NCBI GenBank assembly: GCA_036507955.1
Contig: DATCIH010000192.1
Location: 1-33,166, forward strand
DNA length: 33,166 nucleotides
Origin: DATCIH01 sp036507955
GTDB taxonomy: Bacteria > Bacillota > Clostridia > Clostridiales > Clostridiaceae
Reading direction: 5' to 3'
Of the stretch, positions 15,030-23,766 are shown piece after piece. Numbering within the stretch: the stretch's first letter is position 1; the number at the start of each line of letters is the position of its first letter. The notes under the pieces are model-generated. The model did no database searches and was not told the DNA's origin. It saw only the letters and a program-made list of their open reading frames with translations. A program made the position numbers and the translations under genes.

Positions 15030-15527
15030 CTACAGTTCATTCAATTCTTTTAGGGTATCCAAGTACAGTTTTTCAGATATCCTTATTTTTCTAGCTATTA
15101 ATTTATCTAAAAGCGGTCTTACTTCTTTAATTTCTCCATTTAATTTAGCCATTTTTAATATACCAATAGTTCCTATAGTTTTTAACATTAAATCTTCTGC
15201 AAACCTCCTACAGGAACGTTCGTCTATTAAAACAAATAAATTTTTCAATTCTTTGGCTGCAACTATAACTTCTAACTCACCTCTATGAAAATGACCATAA
15301 GTTTTGTCAACAAAATATGTATCCTCAATATCATAAATTATTATTGAACCTCTTTTAACAGCATTCTCTAATTCTAGTTTACCAGAAATTCCTTCATTGC
15401 TATAAATTACTACTTCATTATAAACTTCTCTAGGAATAATGACCTCAAAACTCTCCAGTAATAAATCTAAGCTTTTCATAATCGATAAGCTAATAATAGG
15501 AGTTGAATTACTGATTACTTTAATCAA
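15030..15527 (-). CDS. DUF3368 PIN-like toxin
   Basis: The 165-residue protein fits the DUF3368 PIN-domain family. It begins with VISNSTPIISL, where other PIN toxins have an acidic residue near Ser/Thr-Pro-Ile/Leu. It continues with IIPREVYNEVV, HFHRGELEVIVAAKEL and LIDERSCRRFAEDL, then TIGTIGILKMAK. Glu in RGELE and Asp in LIDERS are the expected metal-binding acids. The first acidic position is Asn7 (VISNS), as is common in DUF3368. The start is TTG at 15527, with GGAGG about 9 bases upstream and no ATG before codon 17. It lies 18 bases after the antitoxin gene. PIN toxins usually cleave RNA; the target is unknown. Confidence 0.85.
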   Translation of the reverse strand: MIKVISNSTPIISLSIMKSLDLLLESFEVIIPREVYNEVVIYSNEGISGKLELENAVKRGSIIIYDIEDTYFVDKTYGHFHRGELEVIVAAKELKNLFVLIDERSCRRFAEDLMLKTIGTIGILKMAKLNGEIKEVRPLLDKLIARKIRISEKLYLDTLKELNEL

Positions 15528-15545
15528 GTCTTTTTTCCTCCATTA

Positions 15546-15812
15546 TTAACGATATTGTTTCATCATCCATTTTTTTTCTTCCTCTGTATACTCCATCCAT
15601 GAAATATTCTGAGAAATTAATATATTAATAAATTCCCCCAGGCTTTTTTTTGCAAGTTCAGATGCTCTAGCTAATGTGACCTTATTTTTAGTAAATAAAT
15701 AAATTGAAAGCGATAAATTTACTTCCTCAGAAATTGCATTATTATCTTTTCTTGATCCCAAATAAGAAATAAATTCCGAATTGATATTAACATTTAAATT
15801 AGCATTACTCAT
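15546..15812 (-). CDS. UPF0175-family antitoxin
   Basis: The 88-residue protein has the UPF0175 pattern. A short N-terminal beta segment precedes SEEVNLSLSIYLFTKNKVTL, then ARASELAKKSLGEFINILIS and the closing ISWMEYTEEE. This is a ribbon/helix-type antitoxin usually found directly before a DUF3368 toxin, exactly as here. It should bind and neutralise the toxin and may repress the operon. GAGAGG precedes the ATG at 12 bases. Order (antitoxin first) and spacing are typical of a complete type II toxin-antitoxin unit. Confidence 0.82.
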   Translation of the reverse strand: MSNANLNVNINSEFISYLGSRKDNNAISEEVNLSLSIYLFTKNKVTLARASELAKKSLGEFINILISQNISWMEYTEEEKKWMMKQYR

Positions 15813-15921
15813 TATTTTTAATACCTCTCTTTATTACTTTTAATTATTACACTAATAAATACTTAATATTCAATTTACTAATACTTCTATCATATGACTA
15901 TATTGTATTTCTTATCTACTT

Positions 15922-16237
15922 CTAGCTTTCCCCTGTTTGCCTATCATGTCTTATATAATCTGTTCCATCAACACTTTTCCACATATCTTCACCAAGACCA
16001 GCTAAAGCGTGTGTAAAAGATTCTGGTTTTTCTATTAAAAAAAGTTCACTTGTCTCATCTTCATAAAACCATAAAGCCTCTACCTTATATGAATCTATAT
16101 CTACATTATACCCTACTTCTTTTACTTTGATAACTTTTAATCTCACCAGTATTTAATGTATTGCTTAATACGGCTGCCCATAGCCCACCAATATAATCAT
16201 ATCCTACAAACCTTTCAGTAACATATGCAGGAACAGA
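15922..16237 (-). pseudogene. Remnant or frameshifted small gene downstream of the lipoprotein
   Basis: The main frame (15922-16146) codes for 74 residues including VEALWFYEDETSELFLIEKP and HALAGLGEDMWKSVDGTDYI, but begins only with a GTG lacking a ribosome binding site. Upstream, in the frame of the lipoprotein gene and directly after its TAA, a protein-like stretch reads PAYVTERFVGYDYIGGLWAA then VLSNTLNTGEIK. It has no start codon of its own and closes near 16105. The two pieces meet around 16140 and could be one gene split by a frameshift. I do not recognise the family. Both pieces may be leftovers of a lost gene or of a longer lipoprotein. Confidence 0.35.
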
Positions 16238-16801
16238 TTAATTCGAAGCATTACTCGAGGTGGAGGTTGCTATAACTTTCAAAACAATTGAAGTGACTGG
16301 TGTATCCTTCGTCTTGGACATGAAGAATATATTAACCGGTTTACCTGAATTAGCTAAATGGTATATCAATGTCCATTCTCCTAATTCATAAGGCTTCTCC
16401 TCTGATATAGGATTCCCAAGTATATTCTTTATTTCTTGAGGAGTCTGTCCAACTCTCGTATTATTTATATTTTGCTCCTTACTTAATATCTCAATTCTAT
16501 CTATACTGCTGGTATCATCCAGAGAAAAGGTAACATCTTTTAAGTCTTTAAATTGGTAGAGTGTTCCACCATCAGATGTCTTAATGATAATTGGTTGTCC
16601 GTAATTTACTGAAAGACTAGCTAGTTTTAATCCTAAAAATGATATAAATTCAGGTTGTTCTTTATTCGAACTCTTTTGTGCTACATCACTTGTTTTTTGT
16701 GCACCATTATTCCCACTAGTTGTTTCCGATTTTTTTGCAGAACATCCTACCGTTAAGATAAGTAAAATGGCAACTACGAAAAAATACTTGAGTTTTCTCA
16801 T
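16238..16801 (-). CDS. Lipoprotein of unknown function
   Basis: The 187-residue precursor has a basic start (MRKLK), a hydrophobic core and a lipobox LTVGC giving Cys20 as the lipidated residue, so it is anchored outside the membrane. A Ser/Asn/Gln-rich linker (about 21-50) leads to a beta-rich domain. The segment VGQTPQEIKNILGNPISEEK with a following TLIYHL resembles the repeated fold of SmpA/BLIP-like and DUF4309 lipoproteins. AGAGGTGG precedes the ATG. It is the gene downstream of the LysR regulator, 25 bases away and on the same strand, so the two could be co-transcribed. Confidence 0.75.
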   Translation of the reverse strand: MRKLKYFFVVAILLILTVGCSAKKSETTSGNNGAQKTSDVAQKSSNKEQPEFISFLGLKLASLSVNYGQPIIIKTSDGGTLYQFKDLKDVTFSLDDTSSIDRIEILSKEQNINNTRVGQTPQEIKNILGNPISEEKPYELGEWTLIYHLANSGKPVNIFFMSKTKDTPVTSIVLKVIATSTSSNASN

Positions 16802-16826
16802 TTGTAACCACCTCTTTTATGAAATT

Positions 16827-17699
16827 TTATGTTGATATAGTTGTAATCCCATCTAAAAAATGCCTAGCAACAGCAGTTAGGTAACAATTTCTTGTCCAAA
16901 TAATTGCTGTTCCTATATTTAATGAGGTTTCTCTTATTTCCTTATGTTCTACATTGATGTCATTAATCAGATGTAAACAATCCTTAGGAACAATTGCTGT
17001 TCCCATTCCAGCTGCTGCCCATAATAATATAGTTCTTACATCATTGCTTCTACAAAATATATTAGGTGTAAGGCCCTCTTTGAAACATAATTCTACAATT
17101 GTTTTCTCATATCTTTGTTGAACAATAAGGGGCATATTAATTAAGTCCGATAGTCTTATATTCTCACATACCTTCTCGACCTCTAAGTTTCTACTAACAG
17201 CTATCATAGGAACATCTGGTAAGATTATTGCTTCAAATTTATCTAAATTAAAAGGCGTTCGTATAATACCTATATCAATTAGTCCCTGTTCTAAAAGTTC
17301 TATTATTTTATTAGTATTTTCATCATATATATCAAACTTAATTCCAGGATATTTTTGATGGAAGCTACTGAATCTCTCCGGTAAAAATGAAGCCCCTAGT
17401 GCGGAAACAGTACCTATTGATAAACTTCCTTGAAGACCTTCTTTAACGTCCCTTACTTCTTTAGTCGTAGTATCAATTAGCTCTAATATCTTCTTTGCAC
17501 CATTGTAAAGTTTTTTACCTGTATCTGTTATTTGAGATTTTCTTGTAGTTCTTTCTATTAGTATACAACCAAGCTCCTCTTCAAGTAGCTTTAATTGTTG
17601 ACTCAAGGGCGGCTGTGCTATATGTAATTTTTTCGACGCCTTTAATATAGTTCCTTCTTCAACAATAGTAAGAAAATATGTAAGCTGTTTAATATTCAT
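16827..17699 (-). CDS. LysR-family transcriptional regulator
   Basis: The 290-residue protein has a classic LysR N-terminal winged helix: MNIKQLTYFLTIVEEGTILK, then ASKKLHIAQPPLSQQLKLLE with ELGCILIERT. The effector-binding domain starts with GSLSIGTV (about residue 90) and includes IDIGIIRTPFN and the late GMGTAIVP. GGTGGAG precedes the ATG. It is transcribed divergently from a truncated isocitrate dehydrogenase gene across a 130-base gap with facing -10 boxes. The lost neighbour suggests it once controlled a citrate/2-oxoglutarate pathway gene, but that is inference. The protein itself looks complete. Confidence 0.9.
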   Translation of the reverse strand: MNIKQLTYFLTIVEEGTILKASKKLHIAQPPLSQQLKLLEEELGCILIERTTRKSQITDTGKKLYNGAKKILELIDTTTKEVRDVKEGLQGSLSIGTVSALGASFLPERFSSFHQKYPGIKFDIYDENTNKIIELLEQGLIDIGIIRTPFNLDKFEAIILPDVPMIAVSRNLEVEKVCENIRLSDLINMPLIVQQRYEKTIVELCFKEGLTPNIFCRSNDVRTILLWAAAGMGTAIVPKDCLHLINDINVEHKEIRETSLNIGTAIIWTRNCYLTAVARHFLDGITTIST

Positions 17700-17725
17700 A
17701 TAATTTCACTCCACCTGCAATATAT

Positions 17726-17743
17726 ATTATACTTTGATATAAT
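17726..17743. promoter_or_regulatory. Facing divergent -10 boxes / possible LysR operator
   Basis: ATTATA-CTTTGA-TATAAT is an inverted repeat. It supplies a minus-strand TATAAT (17731-17726) for the LysR gene. It also supplies a plus-strand extended -10 (TGA-TATAAT, 17738-17743) towards the isocitrate dehydrogenase remnant. LysR operators often overlap such divergent promoters. Confidence 0.45.
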
Positions 17744-17786
17744 CAGAATCAAAAGGTTAATTATTTAAAATCATATTGTAAACCAT

Positions 17787-18467
17787 GTTTCAGTAGAGAT
17801 ATTTATTGTAAGGGAAAATACTGAAGATTTGTATGCAGGCATAGAGCATATGATAGGATCAGATGTTGCTGAGAGCATTAAAATCTTTACAAGAAAAGGC
17901 TGTGAAAGAATTATAAGATTTGCCTTTGATTATGCAGTAAAAGAAGATCGAAAAAAAGTTACTGCTGTTCATAAAGCTAACATAATGAAGTATACCGACG
18001 GGATGTTTTTATCTATAGCTAGGAATATATCTAAGGGATATCCGGAAATAGAATTTGAAGATATGTTAATTGATGCTATGTGTATGAAATTAGTCCAAAC
18101 ACCGGAATGTTATGATGTATTAGTTTTGCCTAATTTATATGGAGATATTGTTTCAGATTTATGTGCTGGCCTTGTTGGTGGGCTTGGAATTATACCAGGT
18201 GCAAACATTGGTGAAAATATAGCTATGTTTGAACCCGCCCATGGAAGTGCACCAAGTTTAGCTGGAAAGAACATTGCAAACCCAACAGCAATGATGCTCT
18301 CAGGTGCTCAGATGCTCAAATATCTTGGAGAAATTGAAGCATCCGATAGGATAGAAAAAGCTATTACTAAAGTTTTACGGGAGGGGAAATCACTTACGGC
18401 TGATTTGGGTGGAACAACTGGAACTTATGAATACGCAGAAAAAATAATTGAGGTTATTAATCATTAA
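17787..18467 (+). pseudogene. Isocitrate dehydrogenase (NAD type), 5'-truncated
   Basis: Homology begins abruptly with VSVEIFIVRENTEDLYAGIE and continues to the normal C-terminus. It includes HKANIMKYTDGMF with the catalytic Lys, NLYGDIVSDLCAGLVGGLG with the metal-binding Asp, and FEPAHGSAP of the NAD site. About the first 100-120 residues of the usual 330 or so are missing, including the SxxNxxR substrate-binding loop. The frame upstream is closed by TAA after about nine codons and offers no ATG; a TTG at 17829 is the only late start. The remaining protein cannot be an active dehydrogenase. The break falls just downstream of a promoter facing it. Confidence 0.88.
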
Positions 18468-18472
18468 GTAAT

Positions 18473-19177
18473 TTATGGCATTTCACTCTGATCAATATGA
18501 TCACAAGGTTGAGAAGTAGGTTTTTGTTTTCTTCCATTCTTTTCTTCCGTAATCATTTTTTTGGCTTCCACCTTTCCATAACGGAAAGGCATTGCAAAAT
18601 GATGGTTAAAGAAGGTAATAAGTGGTCCCATAAAAAATGCTGTGACCAGTGTACCGATGCCAACAATAGCTCCTAGCAGAAATCCAACCAATGCACATAT
18701 TAAATCGCAGCCAATCCTGCAGTATTTAAACCTTGCTACTTTTTTCTCTGATAGAATCAGTGCCACAGCATCATAGGTGGATACTCCCATATCACCTGTA
18801 TAATATATGGAGGATGCGAAGCATATAATTACTATACCACCAATAAGGAACAATACCCTAAGAGAAAGCGACGGAGACGGAATCAAAACATTGAACAACC
18901 AGGAAGAAAACTGGACAATATAGCCCAGTAAAAATATGTTTATAAATGTACCGAGTCCAATTTTATGCCTATCTACCAAAAAAACAACTGCCAACATAAT
19001 CAGATTGATAATCATATATAGGGTCCCGAAACCCAGTGGAATATGGTTCCAGATGCCGTGGGCAAGGACTTGAAACGGGTCCATTCCAAAATCGGAAAGA
19101 TTGAACATTCCTACACTAAACCCACTTATAGAAACGCCACCCACTGTCATCAGTATCCTTTTTATTTTTTCACTCAT
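18473..19177 (-). CDS. YczE/YyaS/YitT-family membrane protein
   Basis: The ATG at 19177 is chosen because AGGAGG lies 7 bases upstream; the frame extends eight codons to 19201 without such support. The 234-residue protein has about five to six hydrophobic helices. The family features are SISGFSVGMFNLSDFGMDPF, GLGTFINIFLLGYIVQF and YTGDMGVSTYDAVALILSEK, with GFLLGAIVGIGTLVTAFFMG near the end. A charged, Lys/Gln-rich tail follows. It is an integral membrane protein of unknown transport role; in Bacillus a relative neighbours a surfactin regulator. It is convergent with the isocitrate dehydrogenase remnant, only 5 bases apart. Confidence 0.85.
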   Translation of the reverse strand: MSEKIKRILMTVGGVSISGFSVGMFNLSDFGMDPFQVLAHGIWNHIPLGFGTLYMIINLIMLAVVFLVDRHKIGLGTFINIFLLGYIVQFSSWLFNVLIPSPSLSLRVLFLIGGIVIICFASSIYYTGDMGVSTYDAVALILSEKKVARFKYCRIGCDLICALVGFLLGAIVGIGTLVTAFFMGPLITFFNHHFAMPFRYGKVEAKKMITEEKNGRKQKPTSQPCDHIDQSEMP

Positions 19178-19246
19178 AATTTCTCCTCCTTTTCTAATCA
19201 CCTAATTGTAGATATTCGAAAAATGTATACTCCAGTTTTATATATT

Positions 19247-21415
19247 TTAATTAATAAATTCCATTTCCCATTTGTAGTGTCCAGTTTTCTCATCTCTTAC
19301 ATATTTTAAGTAGGCTGCATATGTTGTTCCCTTTTTACTTTTTAAGTTTCTAAATCCGACTTTTCCGTTACTTAGTAATAATTCAACCATTTGCGTTGTA
19401 ACTTTTTTACCTAATAACGTAATAAATTTATCATCTTTCCATATTGTAAAGTCACACCCATTTTTCCAATTAATACATCCAAAGCCTTTTTCATTTTCAA
19501 CTACTGGATTACCACATATGGGACACATTCCTACACCTGAAGCTCCCTGTGGTAATTCTAACTTAAAGTTCTTTAACATTGAGGCATCTTTCTTTATGGA
19601 GTCTACCGCCGAAATTGTAAACTCTTTAATCATATCTAAAAATTCAACTTTTTTAAACTTACCCTTTTCTATATCAGATAAAGTTTTTTCAAGTCTTCCT
19701 GTATATTCCAAGTCTAAAAGCTCTTTTGCTGGAAATATTTCAATCAATGTTTTCCCAAGCTCTGTACATGTAAGGTTTTTTCCTTTTGCTTCGATGTAAG
19801 CAGCATCTTTTAATTTCTTTATTGTTTCTGCTCTTGTAGCTGGTGTTCCTATACTAAATCCGCTTAATATGGAAGCCATCATTTCCTCTGTAACTTCTGC
19901 ATCTTCTTCATCTTTATAGCTTTTCCCGCAGGTCTCCATAACTCTTAAAAGAGTCTTTTCATTATGAAGCTTTGGAGGTTTTTTTGTAACCTCATTTACT
20001 TTACTATTAACTACATCTACAATTTCCTTCTCTGAGACCATGGGCAAAATATTATCCTTAGTTTCCGTTTTCTCAACCACATGCCAGCCTTCATTTTTTT
20101 GAACTTTTCCTTTTGATATGAATACCCCCTTAATTGCATCCGTATTAATTTTAGATACAAGTTTAGTTTCTTCATATTCAGCCACTGGTAGAAACTGCAT
20201 TATAAACCTGTCTTTTATTGCATTATACACAATCTCTTCATCCACATTTAAGCCTTTCGATTTAATGTAGGTAGGCACTATGGCACTATGGCTTTCTACC
20301 TTTGAATTATTAAATATCCTTTTATTATCAACAAAATTAATTTCACTTTCATAGGGTAGCCCCTTTTTAATTACCTCCAGTACTTTTCTTGTTTTTTCTT
20401 TTAAACTTTCATCCAAGGCAACACTTCCTGTCCTTGGATATGTGGTGAATTTTTTTTCATAAAGGGCTTGTGCAGTTTTTAATACTTTGTCAGAGGTCCA
20501 CCCCTTATATTTACTAGTAATATGCCCCTGCAGCCCTGATAAATTAAATAGAAGAGGTGCATAATCTTTCTTTTCTTCTACTAGCTTTTCTATAATTTCT
20601 GCATTTTTATCTTTTAAATATTTTACTATATCTTCCGGAATCTCTTTAGCATCAAATTTCTCGTTCTCATTTTCATAATAGGTTCCTTCAAATTCCTCAT
20701 TATTTTTTGTCTTAAACGTAGCCGTTATTTTATAATAAGTAGAGGATTTGAAATCTTCTATTTCTCTATCTCTGTCATAAATTATTTTTAATGTAGGGAG
20801 CAGTACTCTTCCTATATTTAATATTTTTTTATCACTGGGATTATATCGAAGGGTAGCCACCGATGTTAAATTTATGCCTATTATCCAATCTGACCACTGA
20901 CGACTTATACCAGCATCCTGAAGTGATTTCATTTCTTCATTAGGTTTTAAATTTGCCATGCCTTTTTTCACTTCTTCTTCTGTCCACTCATTAAGTAGTA
21001 TTCTAAATTCTGGCTTTTTTACGTTTAGATATAGAAGCAATTCATCTCCAATGACCTGTCCTTCTCTATCGTAATCTGTGGCTAATATAATCCCATCCAC
21101 GTCATCTCTCTCGATCAAGCTTTTAATTATATTGATTTGCTTCTCTGCGCCTTTATCTGCTGATTTTCTATCTGCACTATTACATTTAACCTTATATTTA
21201 AATTTCTCCGGAATAAAGGGAAATTTATTCATCCTCCATGCCTTCATATTTTCATCATAATCTTTAGCATCATATAACTGCAAAAGATGACCAAATGCCC
21301 AGGTAATTAAATAGTCCTCCCCCATAAAATAACCATCTTTTCTTATTTTTATATTAAAAGCATCTGCAATATTTTTAGCTACAGAAGGTTTTTCTGCTAT
21401 TATTAATTTTTTCAT
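19247..21415 (-). CDS. topB: DNA topoisomerase III
   Basis: The 722-residue protein is a type IA topoisomerase of the TopB type. The TOPRIM domain starts with LIIAEKPSVAKNIADAF (Glu8) and has the acidic triad ATDYDREGQ (Asp114, Asp116, Glu118). The active-site segment is KKFTTYPRTGS with Tyr326 as the nucleophile. A single C4 zinc ribbon (CPICGNP then GCINWKNGCDF) follows near the C-terminus, with a short beta tail. It breaks and passes single strands to decatenate or resolve replication and recombination intermediates. GGAGG precedes the ATG. Length is close to the B. subtilis enzyme and no lesion is seen. Confidence 0.95.
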   Translation of the reverse strand: MKKLIIAEKPSVAKNIADAFNIKIRKDGYFMGEDYLITWAFGHLLQLYDAKDYDENMKAWRMNKFPFIPEKFKYKVKCNSADRKSADKGAEKQINIIKSLIERDDVDGIILATDYDREGQVIGDELLLYLNVKKPEFRILLNEWTEEEVKKGMANLKPNEEMKSLQDAGISRQWSDWIIGINLTSVATLRYNPSDKKILNIGRVLLPTLKIIYDRDREIEDFKSSTYYKITATFKTKNNEEFEGTYYENENEKFDAKEIPEDIVKYLKDKNAEIIEKLVEEKKDYAPLLFNLSGLQGHITSKYKGWTSDKVLKTAQALYEKKFTTYPRTGSVALDESLKEKTRKVLEVIKKGLPYESEINFVDNKRIFNNSKVESHSAIVPTYIKSKGLNVDEEIVYNAIKDRFIMQFLPVAEYEETKLVSKINTDAIKGVFISKGKVQKNEGWHVVEKTETKDNILPMVSEKEIVDVVNSKVNEVTKKPPKLHNEKTLLRVMETCGKSYKDEEDAEVTEEMMASILSGFSIGTPATRAETIKKLKDAAYIEAKGKNLTCTELGKTLIEIFPAKELLDLEYTGRLEKTLSDIEKGKFKKVEFLDMIKEFTISAVDSIKKDASMLKNFKLELPQGASGVGMCPICGNPVVENEKGFGCINWKNGCDFTIWKDDKFITLLGKKVTTQMVELLLSNGKVGFRNLKSKKGTTYAAYLKYVRDEKTGHYKWEMEFIN

Positions 21416-21553
21416 ATTATAGTTTTTACCTCCTATACTCCATAGCTTAATTATGCCTTCACTTAAAGAAAGTATCTAGAGTTTAAAGCACGTAATCCCC
21501 ACTTAATACTGGTAAACCATGTGATAATAATTATATAGCTTTTTATTTGTTAT

Positions 21554-21670
21554 TTATAGTATTAATTTTTCTGCATTTATTGCTGACTCCACATATGTAT
21601 CCCTATCTCCTATCTTATAGTCATACTTCATCATTCCATAGGCAGGTAATATAGCTTTCCTTTTTTCAAT
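21554..21670 (-). pseudogene. Short coding-like remnant downstream of the MmyB-type regulator
   Basis: A 38-codon minus-strand stretch reads IEKRKAILPAYGMMKYDYKI, then GDRDTYVESAINAEKLIL and TAA. Its composition looks protein-coding and unlike intergenic sequence, but it lacks a ribosome binding site and a proper start. It lies immediately after the regulator gene in another frame. I do not recognise it; it may be the C-terminus of a deleted neighbour. Confidence 0.25.
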
Positions 21671-21675
21671 ATGGT

Positions 21676-22473
21676 TTAGCTTATTAGAAATTTTTTTATC
21701 TTTTCTTCCGTATCTGACCCCGGCAAAGAGGTGAGAACAGTAAGTTTTAAATTGGTATCTGATAAAACCAGATAACTGGTATACTCGAATTTCAATTGCC
21801 CTAAAATGGGGTGATTAATTGTCTTAAATATTTCCTCCTCTGTTTTGACGTTATGCATTGTCCACCACGAATCAAATTCGGTGCTTTCTCTCCTAAGTTC
21901 ATTTACAAAATCCTCAATCCAAGGATCTTCAACGAATTTGCCATAAGCTGCGCGGAATCTAGCCAGTATCCCTTGTGCTGTGGATTCCCAATCAGTAATT
22001 GTTTTTTTAAATTCTTCGTTTGTAAACATGATTCTGATCAAGTTACGTTTACTAACATTGATCTTACCGTAATCCAGCATAATTTTTGTAGCCCCCCTAT
22101 TCCACGCAATAACATTCCAACGGCCATCAAGAATCGTTGCGGGGGAATATTCTAAGTTATCCAGCACATGCTGTAGCATAGGATTAACAGTATCATAATA
22201 GATGGGAAAACTGGTTGGCGCCGTCTGTTGCACAAGAGTGTAAAGATGTTTGGTTTCCTGCTTATCAAGCATCAAGGTTCTGGCCAAACTTTCAAGTACT
22301 TGCAACGATATTTGTATAGGACGTCCTTGCTCAATCCATGTATACCACGTTAAACCGATTCCGGAAAGAAAGCTAACCTCCTCTCGTCTAAGACCAGGTG
22401 TTCGTCGTCGTATTCCTTCAGTTAAGCCAACCTGCGAGGGCAAAATCTTTGCTCGTCGTGTCTTTACTTTATA
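21676..22473 (-). pseudogene. XRE-type regulator with MmyB-like ligand domain, start lost
   Basis: The protein has the helix-turn-helix of MmyB-like regulators: GIRRRTPGLRREEVSFLSGI, then GLTWYTWIEQGRPI. The C-terminal ligand domain is typical (NLEYSPATILDGRWNVIAWN at about 85-115, and later SYLVLSDTNLKLTVLTSLPG). In relatives the protein begins some 13 residues earlier with LGEFLRTRRAKILPSQ. Here the preceding codons do read KTRRAKILPSQ, but the frame is then blocked by TGA at 22476-22474 and contains no ATG. The only in-frame starts are a TTG at 22443 without a ribosome binding site. The first helix is therefore incomplete and the gene is probably dead, although the rest is undamaged. Confidence 0.65.
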
Positions 22474-22574
22474 TCATTCTAATGGTACTGAGGCTCTGTT
22501 TTGTTTCAAAAGGCAATGTTAAAGTGCTCTAACCAAAACAGCTAGAGCCCTTACACCATATTTATCAACAAATA

Positions 22575-23274
22575 TTATTGGATTATCTCCCCATTCTCTT
22601 GGTGCCCCGTAACCACTTTGTGCTGATATGTTGAAAAACTCCACTCATTATTATTAAGTGGTATGGCTATACCTTTAGAAATGATTAATGTATTACTTTT
22701 ACTTAGAGATTTTATTATATCTTTAAGTTTAATATTCTCTTGCTCCAATAACTCTAGCTCATTTTTGTCATTACCTTTAATCCAACCTATTAAATTATCG
22801 TCTTTTTCGAAATCATTTAGATGTTTATGTACTGATATTTTTATATCTTTTGGGTCGATAAAGAAACTACATACATTACTTAAAACTATATCCTTAAATT
22901 CTTTAAATTTAGTTCTTTCATCTAATTCAATAATAGTCGAACTTTTTGCTTTTACTCTATTTTCCAATTCTTCATTTGTAATTACAACTGAAAAAAGTGG
23001 CATACCTTTTGACACAGCATATTCATATTCTATATGAGTATAACTTTTCTTGCTTTCTTCTTCTATAGTTCCATATCTTCCACAAAAGAATTAACATATA
23101 TACATCCGACTCATCAATCCATTTTTTGTCTGCATCTGCGTTTTACCAGACTTGAGCAACTCCATCCCTGCTGGAATATGTCCTGCATCTAATATTGCTT
23201 CTACAGCTACTTGTCCTTCTTCAAGTAAATCAATATATGTTGATGATACAAAATACTTGTAGCTTCTTCCTCAT
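22575..23274 (-). pseudogene. DUF4062-domain protein, two frameshifts
   Basis: An ATG at 23274 with GAGGAGG upstream opens MRKKLQVFVSSTYIDLLEEG, then VAVEAILDAGHIPAGMELLK, the classic DUF4062 N-terminus. The frame breaks at an A6 run near 23122-23127. It continues elsewhere as WIDESDVYMLIL, then breaks again at an A4 run (plus strand 23084-23087). It resumes as CGRYGTIEEESKKSYTHIEY, running into the 147-codon frame to 22575. The C-terminal part (ELLEQENIKLKDIIKSLSK) is a coiled coil, then a short beta region. DUF4062 is a nucleotide- or TIR-like fold seen in signalling and defence-associated proteins. Function is unassigned. Both lesions are single-base changes in homopolymers, so sequencing error is possible. 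Confidence 0.8.
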
Positions 23275-23766
23275 TGCATATTCCTCCTCATGCTATTTCT
23301 ATATACTAAACTTATAATTATTTAATACACTTTAATTCTAAAAATAATCAAGCACGCATTGCTGTACCCATTTTTATAATATTAAAGCTATACCCACATT
23401 ATACAATTACTTACATATTAATATCAACAAGTAACTAAATATAACAACAAAAGCAGGATTCCTCTTACTATATGCACGTCAATTGTTGGTTATTTAGAAA
23501 ATGGCTGAATTTTTAATTCTGTTTCATATGGAATATAATGCTTATTTCAATATGGAAAACCTTTTATTTTGACTTAACTGACTCATTGTTTAAGAACAAC
23601 AAAAGGTAGATAAGTTTTTACGTTCAAGTGTTTCATGCTTTTTATTCCTGTTTAATTAATATTTTAAAAGATTTATAATATTTTTGAAGCCAAATGAAGA
23701 AATTACATGTCTAATAGTTGTATGAGAGATTAGTCGACTAATCTAGGATATTAAAGGGGATTTCAA
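23275..23766. other. Gene-free AT-rich stretch upstream of the sigma-factor fragment
   Basis: No coding frame is supported here. It contains the 5' region of the DUF4062 gene on the minus strand. Towards the right it has a weak promoter, TTTAAT (23651-23656) and TATAAT (23674-23679) 17 bases apart. An 18-bp palindrome at 23727-23744 lies just before the sigma-factor ribosome binding site. Confidence 0.5.
23727..23744. promoter_or_regulatory. Perfect 18-bp palindrome in the sigma-factor leader
   Basis: AGATTAGTCGACTAATCT is its own reverse complement. It lies 22 bases before the ATG and downstream of the likely -10 box, the place of a repressor operator or of a short leader hairpin. Confidence 0.55.

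Noticed and set aside
22663..23037. 124-residue plus-strand frame
   Set aside because: Antisense shadow of the DUF4062 pseudogene; Ser/Leu-rich as expected for a shadow frame.
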